Positions 23,901-35,900 of a stretch of DNA of 64,000 nt are shown in pieces. A model generated the notes under the pieces. That model ran no database searches. It was not told where the DNA came from and saw nothing but the letters and a program-made list of their open reading frames with translations. Both the position numbers and the translations under genes were made by a program. The number at the start of each line of letters is the position of its first letter. Positions within the stretch are counted from its first letter, which is position 1. Location of the stretch: the NCBI GenBank assembly GCA_016858145.1, contig JAEHOE010000040.1, positions 248,001 to 312,000 of the forward strand, given 5' to 3'. The DNA is from Edaphochlamys debaryana (lineage: Eukaryota; Chlorophyta; Chlorophyceae; Chlamydomonadales).

Positions 23901-26900
23901 CGTCTCTCTCCGCAGGGCGAGCTGGCCGCCCCCAGCTCCCTGTACGACCCCCGCAGCCCCGAGCTGGCCGCCCTGCTGGATCCGGAGACCGACTTCCCTG
24001 CCGCGTCCCTGCTGCTGGCGGCGGCGGAGGCGGGGGAGGCGCAGGGCCAGGGCGAGGGGGCAGACGGAGGCGCAGGTGGGGCTGACACGGGGCGAGGCTT
24101 CTGCAGGGTTGGGTGCCGTCAGGATCTGCATGGCCTGAACCCTTCGTGCCAATGTGCCGCTTCCCCTTCCTACGGTTCGTGAGCAGGCAGCCTGGAGGCT
24201 ACGGAGTCGGTAGCAGGCGCCTCGCAGCGCTCCCGGCGGCGCAGCGGCAGCAGCGGCGCCGGCAGCGGCAGCGAGGGCGGCACCGGCGGCGGCGGTGCGG
24301 GCGGGCGGCGGCGCGGCGCTGCCTCGCTGGTGCTCTACATGCTGCAGACGCTGGGGCTGCGCACGGTGGCCTCCCTGGACACACTGCTGAGGGCGGCGCG
24401 CTTCGTGGAGCGACTGGCGGACGCGGCGGGGTCGGGGGCGCCGGGGGCGGGCGGAGCGGCCGGGGGCGTTGAGATGGCGGCAGGGGCTGCAGGTGCATCC
24501 GCCGGCGCGCCGGCCCGCGAGGCGCAGGAGGACGGCGACATGGCCGTGGCACGGGGCAAGGTGGGCGGCGGGGGGGTGCAGGGAGGGGTCCATGCGCTGC
24601 CTGGCCCTTATGGTGTGCGGTTGAGCTGTGCCTGGTGCACCTAGTCTCACGTCCCTCTCACTCCCACGTACCTATCCATGCAAGGATTCCCTGGCGTCGG
24701 CGCGTTCCCGCTCAGCAACAAAGCCACCCTCTCCCTCCGCCCCCCCCCCCAGGCCCTGCTGACCTACCTGGAGGCGGAGGCGGGGCGCATCATGGGGCCC
24801 GTGGGGGCCACCACGGCGGGGGCGGCGCCGGGCGGGGGCGCCGGGGCGGGGGTCGGCGGCCTGCTGGGGGCGGCGGCAGCGGCGGCGGCAGGCTCAGGAG
24901 GAGGCGGGGGCGGGGGCGGCGCCCGGCGGTTCGCCGCGGGTCTGTTCTCCAAGGCCCGGGAGCTGTTTGGGTCGGGCGGCCAGGAGCAGCCGGCGGTGGC
25001 AGAGGTGCACAGGTGGGCGGGCGGGTGTGTGTGTGGACTTGTGGGGCCGGGGGGATGTGAACAGCAGTTCAGGTTGCGGGCGGCGACCACGTTGGGTATA
25101 AATCTTGAAGCCAGGATGTGTCCCCTCGACACCCCCACGTTCCTGCCCATTCACGCCACCCCTGCCTTCCTCTCCCCTCCCCCCAGCTTCTGGGTGGAGC
25201 TGGCGCGCATCCGCTGGTGCCCCGTGCAGCAGCGACCGCCCGCGCCCGGGCTGCCCTGGCCCCCGCCCGCGGCGCTGCCCCGGGTGGCCGCGCCCCGCAC
25301 CGTGCGGCCGGGGGGCGACGCGTGGCTGTGCTCCTGCTGCCTGTTCCTGGTGGAGGGGGAGTGCAGGTGCGGGGGAGCCGGAGTGGGGCGCGGGGTACTG
25401 AGCGCTGTTCCCGGTCGTGCCCTGTGCTCCTGCCAAGTGCTCATCCGTTTACGTTCTTTCGCCGCTGCCGCAGGTCCTCCGCGCTGGCCGCTGGCCTGGG
25501 CTGGAGCGCGTCCCTGCCCGGCAGCGTGCTGGCACAGCAGCTGCTGCAGCTGGGTGCGTGGGGGGGGGGGAGACCACTGAGGAGAAGGAGAAGAGCTGAG
25601 AGAAAACAGAAGGGATGTGAAAGCCACACTGATAGGAGACTGGAATGGCCCTTGGGCGGAGCACTGGAGGTAGCCAGACGCTCGACAGCTAGCTGCCCGG
25701 CACCCCCTCCCCTGCAGGCGAGCTGCACGCGCGCGTGTCCGACCCCGCCCTGAGCCAGGAGCTGGCGGGGGTGGTCCCCCGGCTGTACCGGGCGCTGGCC
25801 TCGCTGCCGGGCGCCGAGGGGGCGGTGGCGCGGGGGCTGCTCGCGGGCAGTCGCTGCGTGTGGGTGGGCAACGGCTTCGCGCCCGCGGGCAGGGTGGCTT
25901 TCAAGGTGAGCTTGGGGGCGTCGAGTGGTGTTCGGAGTGGGATGAGGGCAACCGGTTTGGGAGGACGACACCTCTCGCCCTCATGTGATAGCTCCAGCTC
26001 TACCTGGGCAAGGGGATGGCAAGACGCCAGAGCGGTAAAGCATTGGGCCATCCTAGCAACTGCACAACAGCATGCCACCTGTCGACCCCCTCGCCTGACG
26101 TCTCCTGCGCGCCCTGTCCTCGCTTGTGTCCCCGCGCAGGGCTCCCTGGACCTGTCCCCCCACCTGTACGTCATGCCGGCCGAGCTGGCGCCCTTCAAGG
26201 ACCTGCTTCTGTCGTACGGCGCATCCGAGGGCTTCTCTGCCGTACAGTACTGCAGCGTGCTGCAGGACATGGCCGTGGCCACGGGCGCCGCCGAGCCGCC
26301 GCCGTCCAGCGGCTCCGCCTCCGGTACCGCCACGCCCGCGACCCCGGGCGGAGACGCAGCCGCAGCGGATGAGGAGGGGGGAGCGGACGGTGCCGGCGGT
26401 GCGCGGCCCCTGAGCGAGCATAAACTCAACCAGGTGGGCGCCTGCTTGCCTGCCGACTTGGCATGTGGGTTGAGACGGACCCCATGCCCATTGCGGTGGT
26501 TCAGCCCCTGCGCAGCCGCCTTCACGCCCTGCCCCCACTCCTGTCCCCTGTCGCTCCCCCCAGGTGGTGGCCGTGGCCCAGGCGCTAGCCGACCTGCCGC
26601 TGCCTCCCGGCGCCCCCGTGTGGCTGCCCGACGAGCGGGGCGTGCTGGCGAGGGCGGGGCAGCTGGCCTTCAACGACGCACCCTGGCTGGCGGGGCAGGT
26701 GGGGGTGGGGTGGGCACGGCGGGTGGAGCAGCAGACAGGTGGGCAGAGGAGGCCTGGCGGATGACGCAAGTGCATAGACCTAGAGGCAAGTCCGTGTGCT
26801 GACTGGTCCTGGCATGCCCCTGACGCTGATGGCTGAAGCAGCTACCTTACCTATCGGACCTCCCCTCCCGCAGCCCTCCTCCGCCTCCGTGCGCCTGGTG

Positions 26901-29900
26901 CAACCCCGCATCTCCGCCCACGTGGCGGCCCGCCTGGGCACCCCCTCGCTGCGGAGGCTGCTGCTGGCGGCGTCGTCGGACGCAATGGCGCTGGTGGGCC
27001 TGGGGGGGCGGGAGGCGGGGTTGGAGATGTGGGAGTATTGGCTTGTATGCGCTCCTTTGCCACGTCGACTTCCGGTGCACCATGCTGACTCCGGGACTAC
27101 ACTACTTGTCGCCTCCCCCTCCCCAGGGCCTGGTGGGCGGCCTGGGCCCCGCCGAGGCCTTCGGTCAGAGCGAGGCGCTCACTACCCGCCTGCGCCACAT
27201 CATCGGGGACTACCCGGAGGGGCCAGGTGGGGGAAGAGGAGGGGAAGGGCGAGGGCAGGAGCGGGTGGGGGGTGGCCCAGGCGGTCTAGGCACGGGAATC
27301 ACCGCCAGCCGCAAGTCACCCGTCCCCGCCTGCCCTCACCATTCTCTCCTCTCTTGTCCCCTTCCCCGGATCTCCAGGCGTGCTGATGGAGCTGCTGCAG
27401 GTAAGGGCGGAAGGCACGAGGGCAAGGGCAGGCTGTGGCTGGGGGTTACTAAGCTTATATGCCCCGACCCACATGCCCGGCTCCCCAAATCCCTTCGCCC
27501 TCCCCCTCCGTCCCGTCCCCCCCTCCCCCCTAGAACGCCGACGACGCGGGCGCCTGCTCCCTGCAGCTGCTGCTGGACACGGGCGCATACCCGGCGGGGT
27601 CCATCCTGTCACCCGCCATGGCCATGTGGCAGGTGGGTGGGGCAGGGTAGGGGGAGGAGCGAAGCGGAAGACTGCTGTGGTGCTCAGCTTGCACCGTTGA
27701 GGTCAAGCTGGCGCACATGTAGCGCAGGGCGCAGGAGCAAGTTGGGTGGGCAAGGTCGCATTACGGCAGTCCCGCCTCACCCTCCTCACTCCTGCCGCGG
27801 GCCTCCTTCCTTGCCCCTTTCCCCCGCCCCCCAGGGCCCCGCGCTGCTGGTCGCCAATGACGCCGTGTTCTCGCCCTCGGACTTTGCCAACATCTCCCGC
27901 ATCGGCCAGGCAAGACACTCTACAGATCGGGCTTGCGGGGTTGCCCGTTCCGCTCCAGCGTCCACCGTGCCACCGCGTTGACCCTCGCCGCGCCAATTCT
28001 CCTCACCCGCAGGACTCCAAGGCCGCCCGCCCCACCTCCATCGGCCGCTTCGGGCTGGGCTTCAACGCCGTGTACCACCTCACCGACCTGCCCGGCTTCG
28101 TGAGCGGGGAGCACCTGGTGCTGTTCGACCCGCACGCCAAGTACCTGCCGGTGAGCGCGCAGGGAGGGGGGGCTCGGTGTTTGTGAGCGCTTTCCAATCC
28201 AATCCAAGCCCCTTCGATGATGCGAGCCCTGGGTGGTTGTTGGTTTGGCCCTGCTTCATCTCGGTTCTCAGCATCCTCGCATTACTGCTGGCTTGAGCCC
28301 ATCGTTCCACGCCTTCTCTCCCGCTCGACCCCCAGGGCGTGAGCCCCGCCCAGCCCGGCCTCAAGATCGCCTTCTCCCGCGCCCAGCTGCCGCGGCAGTT
28401 CCCGGACGCCTGCGCGCCCTTCACGCACCTGGGCTGCAGCCTGGAGGGGCCGCACATGGGTGGGCGGCTGGGGCGCGCGGGGCGTAGGGGCTGGGCCGTA
28501 ACTACACGGCTGACACAAGCTCAGAGTCTAGCCGGCTATGACCCCGCCTGACTCCGCACCCCTGCTGACCCCGCACCCCTGCTGACTCGCCCCCTCCAGG
28601 CACGCTGTTCCGCTTTCCCCTGCGCTCCCCCGCCGCCGCCGCCGCCTCCGACATCAAGCAGCAGCCCTGCTCCCCGGGAGACGTGCTGGAGCTCATGGAG
28701 GCCTTCAGGTGGGGAAAGGGCGCTGGCAGGGGGGGCCTGGCGAGACAGGGATGCGGGGAGCCCCTGCACACCGCGTCCGCTCTTCCGACTCTCTTGGCGT
28801 CTCTTGACTTTGCGTGATTTACCCCCCGCTCCTTCCCCTCCCCCAGGCGCCAGCTGCCCGCCGCGCTGCTGTTCCTCAAGTCCGTGCGCTCCGTCACCGC
28901 ATACGTGCGCACCGCTCCGCCCCCCGGCCCCGGGGCCACCGCTCCGGGCGCCCAGCCCTCCGCCGGCACCGCCCCCGCCCCTGCTGCGGGCGGCGGGGAG
29001 GTGCAGCTGCTGTGGAGGGCCACCCGGGCCGTGGCGGGGGCGGAGGGCGGCTCGGGGACGGAGGGCATGCTGCAGGGCGACATCACGCGGTGAGGCCCGG
29101 AGTTACGCATCGCAAGGGTAGCCTTATCATGATTGCTCCTGGCAAAGTGCCTCTCCCGCACCTGTTGCTGACACGCATGGCCCGCTCCTCTGCCCCGCAG
29201 CTTCATCGCGGGGCCCCCCTCCTCGGCCCCCGACCTGCCCTCCTTCTACAAGCGCCTGGCCGCCGCCTCCCCCGCCGCCCTGCCCTGCACCGTGGGCACA
29301 CTGGCCATGACCCTGGAGACACACACCCACGCCGCAGCAGCAGCCGGCCTCGCCCTGGCCCCCGCTTCCAGCCCCTCCTCCGCCTCACCCGAGGCCCCCA
29401 CCACCACCGCCACCGCCCTGGTCCCGGCTGGGCCTGGGGCGGGCCCCGGGCCCGAGGGCGTGGCGCGCGAGCGATGGCTGGTCTGCAACGCGATCGGCGG
29501 GGGCCAGGCACGGGAGCTGGCGGTGCGGTCGTTCAAGGGCGGCAGCGGCAGTGGGGCCAAGGTGGTGCCCTGGGTGGGCGTGGCGGCGCGGCTGGGGGCG
29601 GGGGCCAAGGCCGCGGACGCAGGCCCAGGCCCGGGCCCGGGCCCAGGCCCCGCAGTGCCCCTGGAAGGCCGCGCCTTCTGCTTCCTGCCGCTGCCCATCC
29701 GCACGGGCCTGCCGGTGCACGTCAATGGCTACTTCGAGCTCTCCAGCAACCGCCGGGACATCTGGTGGGTGGCAGGCGGGGCCTGGGTATAGCGTGAGAG
29801 CTGGACAAGTGCTCGCCAGCGCGTGATCTATGACCTCATTATCTGCGGTACACCTGACCCTCCGCCCGCGTACGGTACCCACCTTCCGCCCCCCAGGTAC

Positions 29901-32900
29901 GGCGGGGACATGTCCGGCTCCGGCGCCGCCCGCTCCTCCTGGAACACGGCCCTGCTCAGCGACGCACTGGCGCCCGCGTACGCACGGCTGCTGGCGGCGG
30001 TGGCGGCGGAGGCGGGGCCGGGGGAGGAGCTGTACGGGTGAGCGGCGGGGTGTGCTGACCCTTTGTGAGTAGCGAGTAAACCCAACGACTGGGGTGTGTG
30101 GCAGAGGGGCACTGTGCTCATGGCTTGACAGCCTGTGTGTGGTGTACCTGCTGCCCTGACTCCTTGCCCTCATCCATCTCTTCTTTATCTTCCCACCCCC
30201 AGGCTCCTCCCCCCGCTGTCCGCCGCCGAGCCCTGGTCGCACATGGTCTCGGCCCTGTACGGCAGCCACCTGGGGGATCTGCCCCTCGTGTGGACGCGCG
30301 CGGGCGGGGGCCGGTGGCTCAGCCCGAGGTGCGTGGGGCCTGTGGGTGCATCTGGGCTGCACTGTGCTGTGCTGTGGGTGGGACCGCGTACCTAGGCCGT
30401 GTGCTTCAGACCTCATCCACCTCTCCATCCCCTTCCCTCACGCCCCCCCGCCCAGGTCCGCCCTCTTTGCCGACGCCGCCTGCGCCTCCGACCCCCGCCT
30501 CCGGGCGCTGCTGGTGGGGCTGGGGCTGCCCCTGGCCTGCGACCTCCCGCCCCGCGCCGAGGCCGCCCTGCTGCAGGGGGTGCCGGGGGCGGCCGCAGTC
30601 AGCCCGCAGGCGGTGCGGAGGCACCTGGCGGCGGCGCTGCGGGCCGCGGGCGGCGACGCAGCCGCCCTCACGCAGCAGCTGGCGGCGGCGGCCAAGGAGG
30701 CGGCCGCGGTGGCGGGGCTGGCGGGGTCTGGCGTTGAAGGGCAAGATCGCGTCCCGTCAGCTGCTCAGCCCGCACCGGCCTCGGTGGATGCCAAGCCGGA
30801 CTCGCCGGCCCTGTCCCCGCTGCTGGCAGCGGCGGCGGTGCTGCTGCAGTACTGCCTGTCGGACCTAGAGCTGCTGGGCCCCGGGGCCCAGCAGGCCCAG
30901 GCCCAAGCCCAGGCCCAGGCCCAGCAGCGGCTGGCGGGGGTGGCTGCGGAGCTGGAGGGGCTGCCGCTGCTGCCCCTGGCGGACGGGAGCCTCGGCCGCC
31001 TGCAGGTGGGTGCGCAGTGGGTGGAGCGGGTTACAGGGCTTGTAAGAAGTACCTCAGTGCTCTTGGATGAGAGGTGGGCTCGCTTCTTGGTTTTCGCCAC
31101 TCACTCTCGCCATCCCCGTAGGCGGCCCCGGCCGGCAAGCACTCCCGCGGCGCCACGGGCCGCCCCTCCACCGGGGGTGCGCCCCTGCACGTGTACGTGC
31201 TCACCAGGGGCCCCGCAGAGGCGGAGCTGCTGCGGGGGCTGCCGGGGCGCTGCGTGGCGGGGGGCCTGCCGAACGAGCTGGCCGAGCGGCTCACGGAGGT
31301 GAGTCGTGGCTGGTCCCCGGTTGTCAAGTCACTGATCTTCCCTTGAAGCACAGAGCGGTCAGTGCACCTTACCTTTGAACACCCTTACCGCATTCCTCCC
31401 TCCTCGCTTGTGCCCCACCCCCCACCCAGGTGGCTGACGCCGGTACGCTCAACCTGCAGCGCCTCTCCCCCGCACTGCTGGACTCCACCCTGCTGCACCT
31501 GCTACTGCCGCCGCCCTGGCACGGAGCGGCCGAGGTGGAGTGGCGGCCGGCCCCGGCCCCTGGGGCCACTCACCCTCCCGCAGCCCCCGCCGGCTCCCCC
31601 CCGAGCGCGGCGTGGCTGCGGGCACTGTGGTCGTGGCTGGGCGAGCGGCCCGACGCCCTGCAGCTGGGCGCCTGGCCCGTGCTGCCGGTGCAGGGGGGCA
31701 GGCTGGCGAGGCTGCAGGAGAAGAGCCTGGTAGGGCGGATATCGGGGGAAAAGGGATGGGCGCGTGCGTGGCGGTGTGAAGGAGCGCGGAGGCCGGTCAG
31801 GGACCAAGGGTGACGGTGTCAAGGGATTCACGTTGCATGTCGTCACCCCTTATTCCTTCGTTTCTGTTTGTGTGCTTACCTCCTCGGTCCTCGCTGTCCA
31901 CCCCCCACACCCCCAGGTCCTGCGCGAGGGCGACTGGACGGAGGCCGTCAGCTCCGCGCTCCTGCGCCTGGGCTGCCGCCTGCTGGACACAGCGGCGCTG
32001 GGAGGGGGCGCGGGGGCCGCGGGGGGCGGAGGAGGCGGTGGGGCTGCCGCAGCGGCCCTGGGAAGCCCCGCGCTGCAAGCCTGCGTGCAGCAGCCGAGCC
32101 TGCCCGGCCTCCTGACCGCCATCGCCGCAGCTCGAGCCACCGCGGGCGATGCCGAGCCCGGCCCCACCACCGCACCCGCAACCTCCGCCGCCGCCCCGCC
32201 CTGGCCCGCCCGCCTGGCCGCGCTGACGGCGGTGGAGCGGCGGCAGCTGCGGTCCTACCTGCTGCAGGCGCGCTGGTTCGCCGCCCCCGCCCCCGCCCCC
32301 GGGCCCGAGCTCATGGACCTCCTGCGGTCCCTGCCCGTGTACGATGCCTACCCCGAACCCCCGCCGCCCGAACCCTCCTCCCAACCCGACAAGCCCCAGC
32401 CCCCACAGCCGCCTGCTTCAGTCGCTACCGCTGCCGCAGCGGCACCGGCGCAGGCCGCAGCGACGGCGGGGGCGGGGGCGGGGCCGGTCACCGCCACCCC
32501 CGGGCTGCAGGGCTTCACGGCGCTGGACCTGCGGCGGCACCGCCTGCCGCCCTCGGCCGACACGGACCCGCGCCTGCTGTCCCCCGCCTTCCTGCGTTGC
32601 GACTCGCCCGCGGAGGAGGCGCTGCTGGAGGGGCCGCTGGGGGTGCCCCGCCTGTCCCTGGCGGCGCTGGCGGAGGTGCACGTGGGCCCCGCGGCGGCCG
32701 CCGGGCGCCTGGCCCCCGCGGCGCTGGCGGCCTTCGTGGCGGGGCTGCTGGGGCGGCTGGCGGCGGGGGGGGAGGCGGGGGCGGAGGCCAACAAGCTTCG
32801 CGCGGTGCTCAGGTGAGGGTGGTTCGGTGAGAGGGGCTGCCTAGATTGGTAGGCTGCATTCCGCCGTTGGTTCGTGTCTTAAGCACGCTCGCCTGCTGAG

Positions 32901-35900
32901 CTCGGGGGCTCCGTGGGCGAGGTTGTGGCCACCTGCCCACCGCAGTCCCGCCGTGATCGCATGCATGCCCTTCCCTGCCCTACCTTCCCCGACCCCCTCC
33001 CCCCCCCCTGCCCCGCAGCGAGCGGCCGCTCATCCCCACCGCCGCCCCGGGCGCGCCCCTGCGCCGCCCCTTGGAGCTGCACGACCCGTGCTCCCCCGCC
33101 CTGGCCGCCCTCTTCCCGCCCGCCTCGGCCTTCTTCCCCGCGCCCTCGCTGGGCCCCGCGCCCCCCGCCGGCCCCCGCCTGCTGGACGCCCTCGCCTCCC
33201 TGGGCATGGCCCGCGCCCCCACCCTGCCCGTGCTCCTCACCGCGGCACGGGCGCTCAGTGAGGAGCACGCCGCTATCGGCGCAGCGCTGGCGCAGGCGCA
33301 GCATGCACTGCAGCGGCGGCCCAGCACGGCCGGCCAGGCCGCGGCGCAGGCGCAGCACTCGGGCCCTGAGGCTCAGCAGGCCGTGGCGGCGGCGCAGAAG
33401 GCGGCGGTGGAGGCGGAGGCGGCGCTGCTGCCCCGGGCCCGGGCGCTACTGCAGCAACTGGAGTCCGCGGCGGAGGCGCAGGCCCGGTCGGGGCCGGGTG
33501 GGCCGGGAGAGGAGGAGCGGCGCACGTGGTCCTCCCTGGCGGGGCTGAGCTGGTGCCCCGTGCTCATCGAGCCGCCCGAGCCAGGTGGGGCCGTGTGGGA
33601 CTGGTGATCATATCCTAGGGGGGTGGTCCGAAGGGATGGTGTTCTACTTTTTGTGGCATCGAGGGTGGTCCGCCTTGAAGCTTGCTGTGATGGCGGCCGC
33701 CTCGTACAGGGGCTGCAGACATGACATGAAGCTGATCTAGCCATTCCTGCCGCCGCTGTCTTGGCCCGCAGGCCTGCCCTGGCCCTCCCCCGCCTCCGGC
33801 CCTCCGCCCCGCCTGGTGCCCCCCCGCGTGGCCCGCCCCCCCTCGGACGCCTGGCTGGTCTCCGCCACGCTGCACCTCACCGAGCGGCCCGTGGGGGCGG
33901 CCCTGGCGGCGGCGCTGGGCTGGGACGCGGCCCCCCGCGTGTCCGTGCTGGCGGCTCAGCTGCTGCAGCTGGGGCGCACCTACGCACACCGGACCCAACC
34001 GCTGGAGGAGGAGGAGCTGGAGGAGGCGAAGGGACCCGAGGCGGCAGCTGGGGAGGCAGGGGCAAGGGCGGAGGCAGCACCGGCAGCTGCGGCGGAAGGC
34101 GCGGCGGCAGCAGAGCCAGCGGCGCCGGCCGGGGCGGAGCAGGGCGAGGCGCCCGCGGTTTCGCCCGCGGCCGCTGCCGCGGCGGCGGCCGCCGCCTCCG
34201 CCCGGGCGGCTGTGGACGCTGCGGCTGCCTCCAAGGCGGCCCTGGGCAAGGCGCTGGATGGTGCCGTACACAAGCTGTACGGCGCCCTGAGCGCCGCGCT
34301 GCAGGGCCCCGAGGGGGACTTGGTGGCCATGAGCCTGGAGGGGCGGGACTGTGTGTGGGTGGGGCCCGAGGGCGGCTTCGTGGCCCCCGCCCTGGCGGCC
34401 CTGCGCGGCGAGGGCGACTTCCGGCCCTACCTGTGGGCGGTGCCGCAGCCCCTGCACGCCTTCGACGGGCTGCTGGCGCTCATGGGCGTGCGGGAGCGGT
34501 GAGGAGGGGGGAGGGGGAGGGGCAGGGGATAGGAGGGAGATAGGCAGACAACTAGATGGCAACAGATGGGAGATGGGAGAGATCTTGAGGTGGTAGCGGG
34601 GAGACACGCTTCTTGTATTTAGGATGTGTAGGGTTGGCGCTTCGTGTGTGTGGGAGCCATAGCAGAGGTATTCTCCATTCTATGGGCCCTCACTCCACTT
34701 TCCCCTCCCCCCAGCTTCACGGTGCACCACTTCGCCGCGGGTCTGGCGGCGCTGGCCCAGGCCGCGGGCGGTCGGGCGCTGCCCGACGCCCCCCTGGCGC
34801 TGGCCCTGCAGCTGGCGGACTGCGCGGCGGACGCTGTGGCGGCGGGGGGGCGGCCGCCGGGGGTCACCTTCCTGGTGCCGGACGCCCAGGTGCGCGCGGA
34901 TGGGATGGGGGAACTTGCAGAGTGGAGCGGGGCCTAATCCGCCTCCGACCTTCCACCAAATCCTTCTTGCCCCTCGCACCCTCCCCCCCAGGGCGTGCTG
35001 ACCCCCTCCTCCGAGCTGCTCTTCAACGACGCCCAATGGCTGGCGGTGGGGCAGGGCGTGCAGCTGGCGCACGGGGCGCTGCCAGCGGCCACAGCCGAGG
35101 CGCTGGGCGTGCGCAGCCTGCGGTGAGCGGTGGTTGGGGCAGGGTTGCCAGGCTGATGAGGGGCTTCGGTGTGATGTGGGCGGCAAGGGAAGGGTCAACT
35201 GTGGGAGCCCTTTAAAGCAGCCTCTCACAAAGCAAACCCCCCTCACTGCCCCCTTTCCGCAGCTACGCTCACGAGACGGAGGCGCAGACCACCTCGGCCC
35301 TCCCCTGCCCCTCCCCCGCGGAGCTCAGGGAGCGCCTGGGGCTGGCGGGGCTGCAGGTGCGGCAGGGGGAAGCACAACCCACTCTGGTCCCTCACTGTCA
35401 CGTGTGCCGTTGATTTCAACCTGCAGCCCGGACCTCTCTTCTCTGCTTCCCTTACCTTCACCATCCCCTCAACCGCCCCCACCCCACCCCGACAGCCCGA
35501 CGCGCCCCCCGCCCCCGGCTCCCCCGCCGCCTCCGCCGCGGCCTTCCTGCTGGAGCTGCTGGCGCTGGCGGACGGGCTGGGGCTGCGGGCGGTGCGCCTG
35601 GCGCTGGACGCCCGGTGCCACCCCGCGCAATCGCTGCTGGCGCCCGCACTGGCGCCATTCCAGGGTGCGGCTGGGGGGGGAAGGGGCAAGGGGGCGAGGG
35701 GCTCGGTCGAGTTGTGCTTGCGTCTGTAACTAGGCTCCTACGAGGCTTGGCCACACCTGCGTATTGTGCCTACCCCGCAGGCCCCGCCCTGTGTGCGGTG
35801 CTGCCCGATGTGGCCCTGGGCGCTGAGGAGCTGGCGGCGCTGCTGGCGGGGGCGCCCCCGCCGCACCGCCACCCGCACGTGCAGCAGCAGCAGCACGCGG

